NCBI RefSeq assembly: GCF_947507565.1 | Contig: NC_089176.1 | Span: 186,001 to 250,000 of the forward strand | From: Oscarella lobularis | Taxonomy: Eukaryota > Porifera > Homoscleromorpha > Homosclerophorida > Oscarellidae | DNA: 64,000 nt | Direction: 5' to 3' | Shown: positions 45,601 to 56,965 of the stretch, piece by piece | Numbering within the stretch: position 1 is the first letter of the stretch | Layout: each line of letters starts with the position of its first letter | The notes under the pieces: model-generated | Told to the model about the DNA's origin: nothing | The model's database searches: none | The model's input: only the letters and a program-made list of their open reading frames with translations | Made by a program: the position numbers and the translations under genes

Positions 45601-46254
45601 GAAATTCTCACCGTCGTCTCCATGCTCTCCATTCAGAACGTCTTCTATCGTCCCAAGGAAAAGCAGACGATCGCCGATCAGCGCAAGGCGAAATTTCACC
45701 AGCCCGAAGGCGATCATCTCACGCTGCTCGCCGTCTACAATTCGTGGAAGAACAACAAGTTCTCGAACGCCTGGTGCTACGAGAATTTCGTTCAGGCGCG
45801 CACCCTTCGACGCGCCCAGGACGTGCGAAAGCAACTCCTCGGCATCATGGATCGACACAAGTTGGACGTCGTCTCGTGCGGTCGATCGACGGCGCGCGTT
45901 CAGATGGCGATTTGCAGCGGCTTCTTTCGCAACGCGGCGCGCAAGGATCCTCAGGAGGGCTACAAGTCGCTGACTGATAATCAGACGGTCTACATTCATC
46001 CGTCGAGTTCGCTGTTCAATCGGCAACCCGATTGGGTCATTTATCACGAGCTCATTTTGACGACGAAGGAGTATATGCGCGAGGTCGTCGCTATCGATCC
46101 GAAGTGGCTCGTCGAGTTCGCGCCGGCTTTCTTCAAGTTCGCCGATCCGAATAAGTTGAGCAAGCGAAAGAGGCAAGAGCGGCTCGAGCCGCTCCATAAT
46201 AAGTACGAGGAGGCGAACGCTTGGAGAATCTCCAAGCAGAAGAGGCGGTATTGA
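42615..46254 (+). CDS. DHX8: Pre-mRNA splicing DEAH helicase DHX8 (Prp22)
   Basis: Two exons, 42615-45104 and 45181-46254, join in phase 0 to give 1,187 residues, close to the human length. The N-terminal helical domain ([20 protein letters not shown]) is followed by an acidic linker and an Arg/Ser/His-rich tract (residues about 145-205). An S1 RNA-binding domain (about 210-290; [26 protein letters not shown]) comes next. The helicase core has GETGSGKT (about 555), [19 protein letters not shown] (about 652), SATMDA and a [12 protein letters not shown] motif. The C-terminal HA2 and OB domains end with [13 protein letters not shown]8 releases spliced mRNA from the spliceosome. Confidence 0.96.
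45147..45174. repeat. CA/CT microsatellite in the DHX8 intron
   Basis: A (CA)n tract runs directly into a (CT)n tract just before the acceptor gtcccag. The CT part doubles as the polypyrimidine tract of this 76-bp intron. Confidence 0.85.
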
Positions 46255-46535
46255 TTTCTTGTGCGGTACTACCTATTTTTGACTGTACTTCTTTTACGTG
46301 TGCGTCATTTGTTTTTTTGTTGGTTGTAGGAACGAAGAGGATAAACGGAGGATCTTGAACACACAAACATAGTAGGTGCTATCTATTGTGAGTATAACGT
46401 GTTGATTAGGTTCTCAATGCTGAACTCTTAGATATTTAGACGGCAAATAGAAAACGTTTAAAAAAGAAAAATGCGGCAGTACGAAAGAAGGCAAAAGACG
46501 TCAGCAACCAGATGTCCCTTTTAAAAATCTCTCGT

Positions 46536-48894
46536 CTACGAGTTGTTGAATTTGACCGATGGAAGGCCTCGCATTCCCAGATTCTTCACACAGAAAACCG
46601 ATCCGGCAAGCGGCTGTTCCTTTCGTTCTTCTTCCGTCAATTCGTGCCTGTAAAGACGAAGCTGATTGCTGCGATCAAACGACCCACGGACTTCGCTCTT
46701 ACTGAGATGTGGTCACGTAGAGATCTCTATAATCAGGCCCGCCCCAACAACAAGACGAAACCTTTGCAACAGGAAGAGGAATTTCTTGCAGTTTTTTTGC
46801 TGCAAATGGATCCCAGTACGTCAGCTAAAAGAATCACATTTATCATTCGCTTAGGCAACCTGTCTCCACTAATCCCACTTGCCTTGAAACTTTCATATCC
46901 AGCAATCCATAGCTTGTCATCAGCATCAATGCAAATTCCATCCGGATACTAAATCAGCGTAGTAGCTTAGTTATGAGATGCTAGCAAAGAACATACCCCT
47001 AGTGAGAGGTCCTTGCTGAAGTCAATTGCGACGCGACGATTGCTGATTCCTCCGGTAGCAACGTCATAGTCATAGACGTACACTTTGCTGAATACCCAAG
47101 TACGTACGGCGAAGTGAACCATTCAAAGAAAAATTCTCACCGTGGTGACGAGTCCACGTAAAAAAAGTGCCTTTTATCATTTGTCCAGGCAAGCCCATTT
47201 GCTATGGTAATCTGAAGGACGAGGGCACAGGCTAGCATATGTGCCTACGTCTAAGCTTACGTACGTCCGTCTCCTTTGTTAAGGTTGTTCCTTTCTCAAA
47301 GCAATACTATGATTCATTTTCACTATTTGATGAAGTGCGAAATAACGAAGATTTACCAATGATCCAGCGCCTTCCTGTTTCCCCTTTGGCATAGTTCCAA
47401 GCATACTTGGATCAGCCATCGTCCCTTTTAGCAAAATAAAATATTGATAGCAAAAAGCGTAAAACTGTCACCTGCCCACATTCTACCCTCCTTGAAAATA
47501 GAAAATTAAGTATTAAAAGACAGGTCAGTAACTACAGTATTACCGGATCGCATTTTCCGTCATTGAAACGAAGCCCTGGATCATCTTCAATATATAATTA
47601 AAAATAAATCAAAAAAGTGTCAAATGAAAAGTTAATTCACCCACGGGTAACAGAAGCAAGCTCCTTGGACGACTTCGTCTAAAGAGCGTTTGATGCCTGA
47701 GCAGATGAGAGAGAGAGAAACTGGGTCATCTTACGCCAACACTGTACAGGGTAATGGATGTTCCAACAGTTAATAGCAAGTCGTCTCCTTTGGTACACGT
47801 CACCACTTCGAATGCAGTGTAATTATTAACCCCAATCACTTCCTCTGGATTTACCTGACGACACCGTTTTGTCAAATTCGTGGCAAAATTCCTAATAGAA
47901 TAAATAGCCACAATTACGTTTAGGTAAGCTTCTAAGTCTTATGCTATGCTACGAAGCTTCTCTAGGCCAGACCCTCTCTGTGAATCTCCGTTTCGCATTG
48001 TTTGTGGACTAGTGGACTCAAGGGAGAAGCACGTACGGGAAGCTAACATTCCTCCGAGCTAGAGTGGCAGGGGGCCTGTCATGGAAAAATGTGTCCGGGT
48101 AAAAAAGTGTCCGGCCGGACAACTTTTTCCAGAAAAAACCGTCCGGCCGGACACTTTTTCCTGAAAAAAGTGACCGGGTCTAAAAAAAACGTCCGGTAGC
48201 AGATAACCGTTTTTCTAAGCTTGGCTACTACGCGTATTATAAGCGACCGGCCTTCTAAGGACCTGCCGGTGTTCGTATGATGTCGTCCGTGCCGTCAGAC
48301 GCATTTGGGGCTGGAGAAATCCGTCCGAGCGTCCGGCCGGACTGTTTTTTTCTGGAAAAAGGTGTCCGGACGGACACTTCTCCAGGCGATATAAGGAAAC
48401 GACGCCGATGCGTGGACATCAGCGGTGGAACAGAAATCGCTGGACTGGCAACGCCGGATCGCGAAGCCTACTTCGAGCTCGCAGAAGGTATTACCGGGCC
48501 TGTATGTCAGTCAGAGGTCCGCCGTTTGTCGCAAATAGTGTCCGGCCGGACGACATTTCACAGGAAATATGGTCCGGCCGGACACGATTTTACCCTGACA
48601 CATTTTTCCATGACAATCTGTTCCGGACACTTTTTTTCAGACCCGGACATTTTTTTCCTGAAAAAAAGTGTCCGGCCGGACACTTTTTTACCCGGACACT
48701 TTTTTTCGTGACAGGCCCCTGAGAGTCCTCTGCTTTCTTACCGTTTGCCCATCCGGACTCAAGATGTGCAGCTCTTTACCGGCTATATCGACCCACAGCA
48801 GTCTCCCCGTGTCGTCGTCCCAATGAGGACCCTCAGCCAGCACCGAAGGTGCCCGTTTGGAAACTACGCTGACTGATACTTTGGCTGACGACAT
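46536..48894 (-). CDS. RGN: Regucalcin / SMP-30 family protein
   Basis: Exon 1 (48894 to about 48742) reads MSSAKVSVSVVSKRAPSVLA, EGPHWDDDTGRLLWVDIAGK, ELHILSPDGQT. Later exons read VNPEEVIGVNNYTAFEVV, LLLTVGTSITLYSVG, LRFNDGKCDP, GTMADPSMLGTMPKGKQEG, ITIANGLAWTNDKRHFFYVD, YDVATGGISNRRVAIDF and YPDGICIDADDKLWIAGY. The last exon ends LAGSVFCVKNLGMRGLPSVK with the stop at 46536. The metal ligands Glu (EGPHW), Asn and Asp (RFNDGK, ANGL, PDGICID) are present. Members are six-bladed propellers with gluconolactonase activity and calcium binding. Introns are about 50-90 bp except intron 1 (about 885 bp), which contains a MITE. One internal boundary near 46.8 kb is uncertain. Confidence 0.93.
48071..48719. 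mobile_element. MITE-like element with iterated GTCCGGCCGGAC palindromes
   Basis: The left end GGGGCCTGTCATGGAAAAAT is matched in reverse complement at the right end (cgtgacaggcccc), and the inverted similarity runs inward for roughly 100 bp. The perfect 12-bp palindrome GTCCGGCCGGAC occurs at 48109, 48141, 48331, 48540, 48572 and 48670, plus a variant near 48364. If the outer CAG/CTG is included, the ends resemble hAT termini. AGAGT lies outside both ends and may be a worn target-site duplication. No transposase is encoded. The right end is only about 22 bp from the exon 1 donor of regucalcin. Confidence 0.85.
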
Positions 48895-49165
48895 GTACAG
48901 TACAGCTAGCTGCAGCTTTCTTTTAGACGGGCCTTTGTATAGCAGTCTACCGTGCCCGTATTCAATGGAGGAGGTTCAAATGCCACACGTGAGAGTTATT
49001 ATTAGTCCTGCGAATCTCTTTTGGGCTCACGTGCTTCACTGTGGAAAACAGTCAGTTCGGTCAGCAACGCCCTCCTTCTTACACTGACTGCAGCAGTTGA
49101 GAGCACAGTTTTCCGGCATGACGCAAGGAGGTAGATTTTAGTGTTATGTCCATGATACTGTGTGA

Positions 49166-50180
49166 AGTAAACTCTCATTGCTTTAGCCTACGCTGACTCG
49201 AAGGAGGAGGAAGGTATATTAGCAAATCCTGACTCAATCCAGCCTCACTGTTTCTCACTAAAAATTGTAGAAATCCTAAGAGAATGGATTCGTTCAGGCG
49301 ACGATGATAAAACCTCAACGGAGGAAAATTCGCCTAGGACCGCTGGCTACGGTAGTTTGCCTGAAGAGATAGCGTTTGGATTTCTGGAATGGGAGAAACA
49401 CGAAGAGCGGTCGCCTCTACGTCGCATATTTATCCTTAGCGACTACAGCCAAACGGCTACTAAAATTCATAGAATGCTTCTAAGGATTTTCAGTTTTTCA
49501 GACCGTGCGGCACCCCGTATTGAAGAAATATCTCGAAGAGAACTTCGAAACACTTCCGTCTTAGACTCCACATTGGTTATTGTAGGGATACCCACATTGG
49601 AACGAATTATTATTCACGATCCAAAAGATCCTTCTACAGGATTTTATCGAGAAATGAATCACGTTGGCCGAAAAAATGGTACAGTGTGTTTTGCAAGAAA
49701 TTAGCTGGCCTGCAACTCGAGCACCTTTTTTAGTTGTCGTTTTTGTTGAATATGAAAAAGAGGTGGAACAAGGCAAGAACTATCATCCTTCTCTAAGTCG
49801 TTTGTGGTCAAGCGCTAGTAGACAAAAAGATCTGTATCTCTATGCGCGTAGCGATAGGTTTTACAGCTATCGAGACGATTTGAAAAGTTGGCAAAGAAGA
49901 GCATTTTTGCACGTGATACGTTTCAAATGCCTTATGGTAAATTGATAAAAATGAGATTAATTAAGGCTTCGGAATGAAATCTTTTTGAATCATAGGATGA
50001 AGCGCAAACCATGAATAAATCACAGAGCAAGTAGGCTTTTGCATATGCTACAGACTCGCCGTCTACTCATACATTGTTTCTGTTTTCCAGCAACTGCGTT
50101 ATAGCCTGAGTAGACAATGTGCTAAAGAGTACATGCAACCTACGATGTACGAATGCTGTAGTTATGCATCTATTGGTTGA
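49166..50180 (+). pseudogene. Unrecognised gene with an apparent 1-nt frameshift
   Basis: An open exon follows an acceptor-like 'cattgctttag' at about 49165 and reads LKIVEILREWIRSG, SPLRRIFILSDYSQTATKIH, RRELRNTSVLDSTLVIVG and STGFYREMNHVGRK. At a run of six A (49671-49676) the coding signal moves to the next frame and continues MVQCVLQEISWPATRAPFLV, VVFVEYEKEVEQG, DRFYSYRDDLKSWQRRAFLH. A donor near 49939 joins an exon after 'tttccag' at about 50093 that ends KEYMQPTMYECCSYASIGW with the stop at 50178-50180. Removing one A would restore one frame, so this is either a recent pseudogene or an assembly error. The alternating hydrophobic strands recall TIR- or SEFIR-like folds, only weakly. The 5' end is not located. 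Confidence 0.5.
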
Positions 50181-50208
50181 TACGGGAAGGTCAACTGGTA
50201 GGAACAAC

Positions 50209-52591
50209 AATGATTTGGTTCTCCCGTGTCATTCTACTTCACGGCACAGTTGCTCTCGCGCTCGGTCTCCTAGCATTGCATTTGCAGCCAGCCGGTCCTC
50301 CGTTCGTAGCGGCCAACGTCTTTGTCGTGCCTCCAGCCAACTTAGAGCCAAGTCCTTACCCGGAATGGGCTCACTACCATTGGTCAGCACGTCAAAAAAG
50401 AACTGCGAGACGTGTTTCGTGCATTTCTTTGTACTGTATCAGGGTCTGGCTTTCCAACGACAGAGCGAACCAGACGTCAATGATGCAATATGCAGACGAA
50501 TACCTCGCCCATGACATTCCTGTACCAGTCACAATAGAATCGAGCAGAGGAATGATTTTTTATTTGCATTTTCCTCCAAGGTGGGTGCTGTCGATATCGA
50601 TTCCACTTGGGCAACGGCTTGCAACGATTTCATTGTCGACACGAATAAATATCCCAATGCGACGGAAATGGTAGATTTTGGCAGAGAGCCTTTTTCAATT
50701 AATCGTAATTGTTTTAGATCGACTATTTTCATTCTAAAAACATCAGCGTGATACTTTGGGCCACATCGATGATAGACACCGATTCCCCGACATACCAAGA
50801 GGGATTCAATAACAGTTACTACTTGAAGTATTTATTTACAAAATGAAATTCACCAACGATCCAGAGACTCGCTTTAGAGATGCTCTAGGCAAGGTTGCTG
50901 TTGTCAAATGGTGGCACGGTCACGGCAGCTTCTTGGACTACACCAACCCGGAAGCTCTCGACTGGTGGCACAAGCAAATGGACAGAGTCAGGCAAATTTA
51001 TTTTCCTGAATTTTCGTTACTCACGAAATTCTTTATTAGGTACTGGACATCGGTGTCGACGGGTGGAAGTGCGATGGCACCGATCCCTACATTTTGGAAG
51101 TTCCTTTTGCTCGCGGAAGCAAAAGCCACGTATCGTATCGCGAATACGCCGACGCTTATTACGGCGACTTTTACGACTACACGCGAGCCAAGCGAGGCTC
51201 GAATTCCCTCATCATGTCGCGTCCGGTCGATGGGTGAGATTAATATATTAATTTGTTATATGAATCGCATTTTTGGCTTTGATTCATTATAGATGGGACG
51301 TTGTCTTTCTCGAGTTTAGTCCTCGCCGTGTTATGTACTCCGGTTGGGTTGGCGATCAGGATCCGACGTTCGATGGTCTGCAAGAGGCGCTGAAGCGTTA
51401 TTTGCTTTCGTCCTGGGCCGGTGACGTTTTATTGCTTAGAAATGGGGACTCGCAATTTATTTATTTCGCTTTAGGTTATGCTAATTTTGGTTCTGATATC
51501 GGTGGCTATCGTTCTGGAAATGGAACGCTCGGACGCAGTCGGGAGCTTCTTTTACGATGGGCTCAAGTGGGAGCATTCTCGCCTCTAATGGAAAACGGCG
51601 GCAACAAGGAGCATCGGCCGTGGATGTTCGAACCTGCAAATGAAACAACGCAAATATATAAAAGGTTAATTAAGGGATTTCGTACTAGATCCTTTCATTG
51701 ATCTCGTGTGAACGTAGATATGTAAATGTGCACTTGTCTCTCGTTCCGTATCTCCTCACTGTGGGCAGCCACGCCATGGAGACAAATACCAGTGCAATCA
51801 CACCTTTGGCTAAGAAGCAAAAAGTCAAAGTAGGCGTCTAGTAGGGAACAGTTGCTATAATCTGCTTAGATTATAGATTTTGTTCCGGAGACGTTTAACT
51901 ACCTTTTGGGCGACGACTTGCTCGTCTGTCCCGTTGTCACTGATCCGAGCAACGTGACGGTCACCTTTCCAAACGGCACTTGGGTTGACTATTGGAATCC
52001 ATCTATAACTTACAATGCTGACGAGACGATTCATATCCAACCGAACCTAGAAACGTTGCCTGTCTTTCACAGAAAAGGTGAGCACGAAATGATGATTAGG
52101 ATTATTTTAATTAATATTCTGAGATGATCAGGGGCTTTGCTGCCTTTGAGGATTGTCAAGAGCATGGGCATCGGAGACGAGTCATTTTCTGATGCTCTTA
52201 CTTTCTTATTGGACGGCTACAAGACGGATGGAGACCGCGTCGAAGTCCGGGAAGAGAACGGCGGGGGTCTCATAGCGCAATACCGGTACCTATTTATGCA
52301 GGAATGCTATTCTGTTATAGACTCTCATTTAGGATGGAGTCAACGCGGATTCACTTTGAGTTTTCAGCGCACCGTACTCGACTTATTCTACTTGTTCGTG
52401 GTGTTGACTTCCCGGAGAAAGTTGTGGTGTCATCGGAGGATTTTCATCTCAAGCGTTTATCTTATTGTGGCGAAGATGCATTGAACTTGAAAAGAGCAGG
52501 TGTCGGTTTTAGTTATGACCATCGTCGAAGAGAGTTAATTATCAGACCTGGCAATGCAGATCAGGGATTGCGAGTTTTCATTTTTCTATAG
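50209..52591 (+). CDS. Glycoside hydrolase family 31 protein
   Basis: At least eight exons with short introns. It starts MIWFSRVILLHGTVALALGL at 50209, a signal peptide or membrane anchor. The barrel follows: SPYPEWAHYHW joins VWLSNDRANQT, then GAVDIDSTWATACNDFIVDT, ISVILWATSMIDTDSPTYQ, KWWHGHGSFLDYTNPEALDW and GVDGWKCDGTDPYILEVPFA. The Asp of KCDGTD is the likely nucleophile. MYSGWVGDQDPTFDGLQEAL has the candidate acid/base, followed by YANFGSDIGGYRSGN and GAFSPLMENGGNKEHRPWM. C-terminal beta domains follow (FVPETFNYLLGDDLLVCPVV, FPNGTWVDYWNP, LPVFHRKGALLP). The family cleaves or transfers alpha-glucosyl or alpha-galactosyl groups. The usual N-terminal mutarotase-like domain is missing or not recognised. 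The type resembles MYORG-like members. Confidence 0.88.
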
Positions 52592-52841
52592 TGATATGTT
52601 TTTAGTGCCCATCCTGAGCGTAAGTAACTGTCTTATGTCTGTCTCTTGTCTTTTCATTTTTGGGGGTCACAGTAACAGTACTGATATAGCCTATACGAGG
52701 AAATTGTGAAAAAAATTTAGAACGAGATAGCAACAGTGTATGAACATTGATTGTCATTATTTCATCGACCAAAATTTCCTCAACGGACATGACGTCGTTG
52801 GCTCATGTGATGTTGAAAAATACCCGAATAAACAACCAGAA

Positions 52842-54909
52842 ATGGCGAAAACGAAGCCAGTTGGGTACGAATTCTGGCGATCGGTGCTTCGCGAAGCAAA
52901 GTACGTTATGGCGCCCATGGTGGATCAGTCGGAGCTTGCCTGGCGGCTTTTGGGCCGACGTTACGGCATCGATCTCTGCTATACGCCCATGCTGCACGCG
53001 GGAGTCTTTTCGCGCGATGTCAACTATAGGAGAGAGTCATTAGTAACGTGCCCGGAAGATCGTCCGCTCATCGTTCAGGTCGAAGAATGCTTGAAACCTA
53101 GCACGCGGTTTTGCACGTGTTTTTCTGCATGCAGTTCTGCGGCAACGATCCTGACGTCGTTCTCGCGGCCGCGCGTCTGGCGGAGCCGCACTGCGACGCC
53201 ATCGATCTGAACCTCGGCTGTCCTCAATCGGTCGCAAAGCGAGGTGAGCCGCACTCGGCAAAAACGTAGGCTCTCCAAATGATCTTTTGTTTCTTAGGGA
53301 GGTACGGAGCTTTCTTACAGGATGATTGGGATTTAGTTTACCGAATAGGTTAGTTTTTTCATTTCACTTATACCAAAGATATATCTTCCTTTTTTTTGCG
53401 AAGTTTCCACTCTTCATACAAATTTATCTATACCAGTCACATGCAAAGTGCGAATTTTTCCAGAAATAGAAAAGTCTGTTAGATATGCTCAGATGCTAGA
53501 AAGGGCTGGATGCCAGGTAAAATGGAAACAAATAGAGAAAAAAGGTTCAGACGTCTTTATATTCTGAATTTAGCTGCTTACAGTTCACGGACGGACAAGA
53601 GAACAGAGAGGCGTTGATACCGGACTGGCTAACTGGGAACATGTCAGAGAGATGAAGTATGCTTGTTTCATTTGTGTGTCTATGTAAAATGAAGGGGTCT
53701 GTCTCTATCTGTTTGTCTTTAGTATACAGCTCCTGCTTTTCTAATTGTTCTTATTCTTTAAGGTCTAATGTGTCTATTCCAGTCTTTTCAAACGGTAACG
53801 TACAGTATCTTCATGACGTAACCAAGTGCCTAGAAGAGACAAAAGTAGATGGTATTATGTCGGCAGGTAACATTAATTTAAAAAATCGATTTATTATTTC
53901 TTAATTTTTTTCTCTTTAGAGGGTGTTCTTTATAATCCTGCTTTGTTTACTGGCACCTTTCCAACCTCTTGGCAAATAACCGACGAATACCTGGCTTTGG
54001 TAAAGGAACATCCCTGTCCTATATCATTTGTGAGAGGCCACCTATTCAAAGTTTGGCACCACGTGTATGACAGGCTGGCTGGCTGTTCAGCAACGTACTC
54101 CCGTGATACTTAATGTATTTCAGATTAGATCGCTATCCAAACATGCGTCCTGTTCTTGCCAAAGCGCACAATTTAGAAGAGATTGCCGCCGTGTGTCAGT
54201 CCCTCAAAGAACGCGCATTGGTTAGTCACAGTGTACATACCCCTATGAACGTTTTCTTTTGTTGGCTAACGAACGCTTCACTGCCTGCGTAGCCTGACTA
54301 CTCTGAGGGCTTAGTGGAGGACTTCGGTTACGACTCCATTCCGTACTACAGATGCCAGCCCTACTTTAGACCTGAGTACGGTTTTGTCCTCAATTCTACT
54401 TTGATGTTTCACTCCTTTTTTCCTAGAACCGTACGGTTGCTGACAGGCAAGCAGCTAATTAAGAGACCACTCGATTCCGTTGAAGATGATAGCCGTCTGG
54501 AGAAAAAGATTCGCATCCGGAAGGAACGAAAGCTTGCCAAAAAAGAATCGTTTGAAGAAAAGAAAAGTCGTGGTACGCACGAAAGTTGTTTGTAGTTTCT
54601 CAAGCGAAGACGTACAATATTAGGTCGTTGGACGGCATGTGCGGAATGCGGAAAGAATCCCAAAGTAAATCGCAAAGAATGTGAGCGTTTGACGTCGTGA
54701 GGGGTTTACACTAGGGAAAGCGTTGTGAGCATGGCATGTGCCGCGTTTGTTGCAAGGTTCACTGCGCTGTCAAAGTCTTGGACTGTGTTGGTAGGGAGTA
54801 CTGCGCATCTGTCGTCGCTCTAAAAGTACTTTTTTTTATTGTAGGTCATAGATTGGTATTCAAGACCCGTCTGGAAGGAGAGAAGGTATTAGAAGGCAAA
54901 GCAACTTAA
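52842..54909 (+). CDS. DUS1L: tRNA-dihydrouridine synthase 1-like
   Basis: Exons cover the whole protein. The start at 52842 gives [16 protein letters not shown], then [54 protein letters not shown] and [17 protein letters not shown]. Next are [69 protein letters not shown] and [19 protein letters not shown]. The barrel binds FMN, and the Cys in LGCPQ is the catalytic acid that reduces uridines at tRNA positions 16/17. The C-terminal Cys-rich segment typical of DUS1L is present ([19 protein letters not shown]), ending [14 protein letters not shown] with the stop at 54907-54909. Most introns are 50-100 bp. Confidence 0.95.
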
Positions 54910-55099
54910 CCGTGTCTCCTGGTAAGAATAAGAACTGGACACACAGGAAATTAAATTTGATATATTCTATGCTGGGGGAAGGAGACACGTACATACAAAT
55001 GTACATAATGCTAACTACTGATGACAGAGAAAAACCACGGAAAAGATCATTTGTACACACATGATTGTTTCGTGTACTCAGGTATACTGGTATAGTTTT

Positions 55100-56101
55100 T
55101 TATCTCTGGCGCAAGCGCCTACAGCAGAGAACGTCTGCCAGAGATCGCAGGAACGTTCTGACCCAAAATACGTACAACAGCGCATTGATGACAAAGTTCA
55201 CACTAAAAATAACGGTAGTCGCTGCGTAGGCCTTACCGCTCACTGGAATGCTGCGACCGATTATTAGAACAGCAATATAAGGAGCTGGTAGGATAACGTT
55301 TGAGGCGATGACCGAGATAACGTACCACAGAGCTTTTGATTTTATCATAGATTGTCCGCCGGGTGACAAGCCTGCGGATGATTCCACGCTGTCAGGCTGG
55401 ACATTATACGTCATACGTTGGCGATTTCGAGCGCTCGCAATGATCTTCTGAAGTGTTTGCGTAAGAAAGACAATTACCAAGACAAGGGGGATGCCGTAAG
55501 CCAGTGCAAAATAGAAGATGTAAAACGACATGATGTCGTTGTCGTTTTTTCCTGTCAGCAGGCAAGTGTACGACTGAGAATAGAACATGTAACGGACGTC
55601 ATACTGCGCCCACCCGAAGACGGGAAACAAGGCGATGATGACGCCCATAATGCAAGCGCAGCCAGCTGCGATTGCCGCTTTACGAGTTGTGAGGCTCGTC
55701 TCGAGCGGACGAGATACCGTTGAATATCGACTGTAAGCGATTAGTACTGTTCCCCACATTGACCAGAAGAATTGGAAGTACCATAAATAGAGAAAGATCT
55801 TGCAGCTGACCAAGTAACCGTCCGTTACGGCTTCCACCCGAAAAAAGAACATTTGAAATGACCACACTCCAACGACAGTGCGAAGGATGTCGGATAGCAC
55901 CAGATTAGCCATAAAAACATTTTGACCTTGTCGTAAAGCGGGAACACGTATGACCGCCGCCATGGCAATACTGCATAGAACGAGTTGAACGGCCGCTGGA
56001 ACGAGCGTCGATAGAGCGCGATAGTTGTATTCGCTGTTTGATAGAAACGCCCTCGTTGCGTTGTCGCCGCTGTAGTTCTCGTTGACAAAAACTCTGCTCA
56101 T
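55100..56101 (-). CDS. Rhodopsin-like GPCR, tandem copy 1
   Basis: A single exon of 333 residues with seven hydrophobic helices. The short N-terminus has a glycosylation site (DNAT). Helix 2 has NLVLSD, and helix 3 ends AYSRYSTV (residues 124-126 read SRY where most class A receptors have DRY). Cys100 and Cys180 are placed for the extracellular disulfide. Helix 7 has INALLYVFW, in which Ala replaces the Pro of NPxxY. The tail is short and ends LADVLCCRRLRQR with a CC pair that could be palmitoylated. The ligand is unknown. Two close paralogues follow upstream in the same orientation. Confidence 0.85.
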   Translation of the reverse strand: MSRVFVNENYSGDNATRAFLSNSEYNYRALSTLVPAAVQLVLCSIAMAAVIRVPALRQGQNVFMANLVLSDILRTVVGVWSFQMFFFRVEAVTDGYLVSCKIFLYLWYFQFFWSMWGTVLIAYSRYSTVSRPLETSLTTRKAAIAAGCACIMGVIIALFPVFGWAQYDVRYMFYSQSYTCLLTGKNDNDIMSFYIFYFALAYGIPLVLVIVFLTQTLQKIIASARNRQRMTYNVQPDSVESSAGLSPGGQSMIKSKALWYVISVIASNVILPAPYIAVLIIGRSIPVSGKAYAATTVIFSVNFVINALLYVFWVRTFLRSLADVLCCRRLRQR

Positions 56102-56965
56102 GATGAGAGCACTCCCGCCGTGCAGCCGCTTCTATTAGCCACTGAAGTAGGTCTAAGCCTGAGTGCGACTGGTCCAGCTGCTATAGTTGGCACATGGGCG
56201 GCGCAAGGGCACCGACCATGCATTATATCTCATATTGCCTGTCGTCATTGGTGACGTTGTCACGGTAGCTGTACATGTAATTGACCCTAATTCTGGGAAC
56301 GGGACGGGTCGAGTAGGTTATCATTTGCCGCTTAGAAAATTGTCGCGGTGTCTCCCGGGTATCGAGTCTGATCAATCACATAGACTGCTACTGACAAGCT
56401 GTTGCATTTCATTAATTAAACATTTTCTGCAAACTCTGGGCGCCAGAGGACGGCTCGTGCATCGGGCCAAGATTCATATACATATAAGTTCATTGGCTAA
56501 TGTACGGTTATTGATTTGTCGAGTAATAAGCACGCCCTCTTTCCATTTCCCAAAGTGCCCGAACCACGGAGGGACTTGCGAAGCGTTTGTTCGATTTCAT
56601 CGCGAGTTTTTATCGCAGCGACGCAAGCGCCGCCGTATTCTCCGCGCATTTTAGACAGTCATTCGGTAAGACGACTCGCAGTACGCGTAGACGGAATCCA
56701 GTGACGCAACGACCTTGCTGCACGTAAATGGTGTCCAAGGCGAAAATACGCTTGTAAAAAGAGCCAAATTAACATCGAAAGACCGTAAATTTTGTATCTC
56801 TATGGTGGGAAGGGGACCTAAATAAGTAAACGAAATAAACATGTACATTACTTCTACTGTGCTGGTTGCAGACAAAAACCACGAAAAATTCTAAATAGTT
56901 TATACACACATATTTTTATACTAGACGTGCAGCAGTTAGGTAAATAGTTCATCGGCAAGTTGGTT
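56102..56965. other. Spacer between GPCR copies 1 and 2, with duplicated flank
   Basis: Positions about 56236-56300 match the upstream flanks of copies 2 and 3 (58091-58145 and 59921-59975). Near 56648, ATTCGGTAAGACGACTC is identical to the exon 1 donor region of the oxidase gene at 60330, so a very decayed copy of that exon probably lies here. No gene is supported. Confidence 0.45.

Noticed and set aside
45364-46197. Antisense open frame of 277 codons in DHX8 exon 2
   Set aside because: A shadow of conserved helicase C-terminal sequence on the other strand.
48277-48711. Open frame of 144 codons in the regucalcin intron
   Set aside because: It consists of MITE repeat sequence and has no protein-like features.
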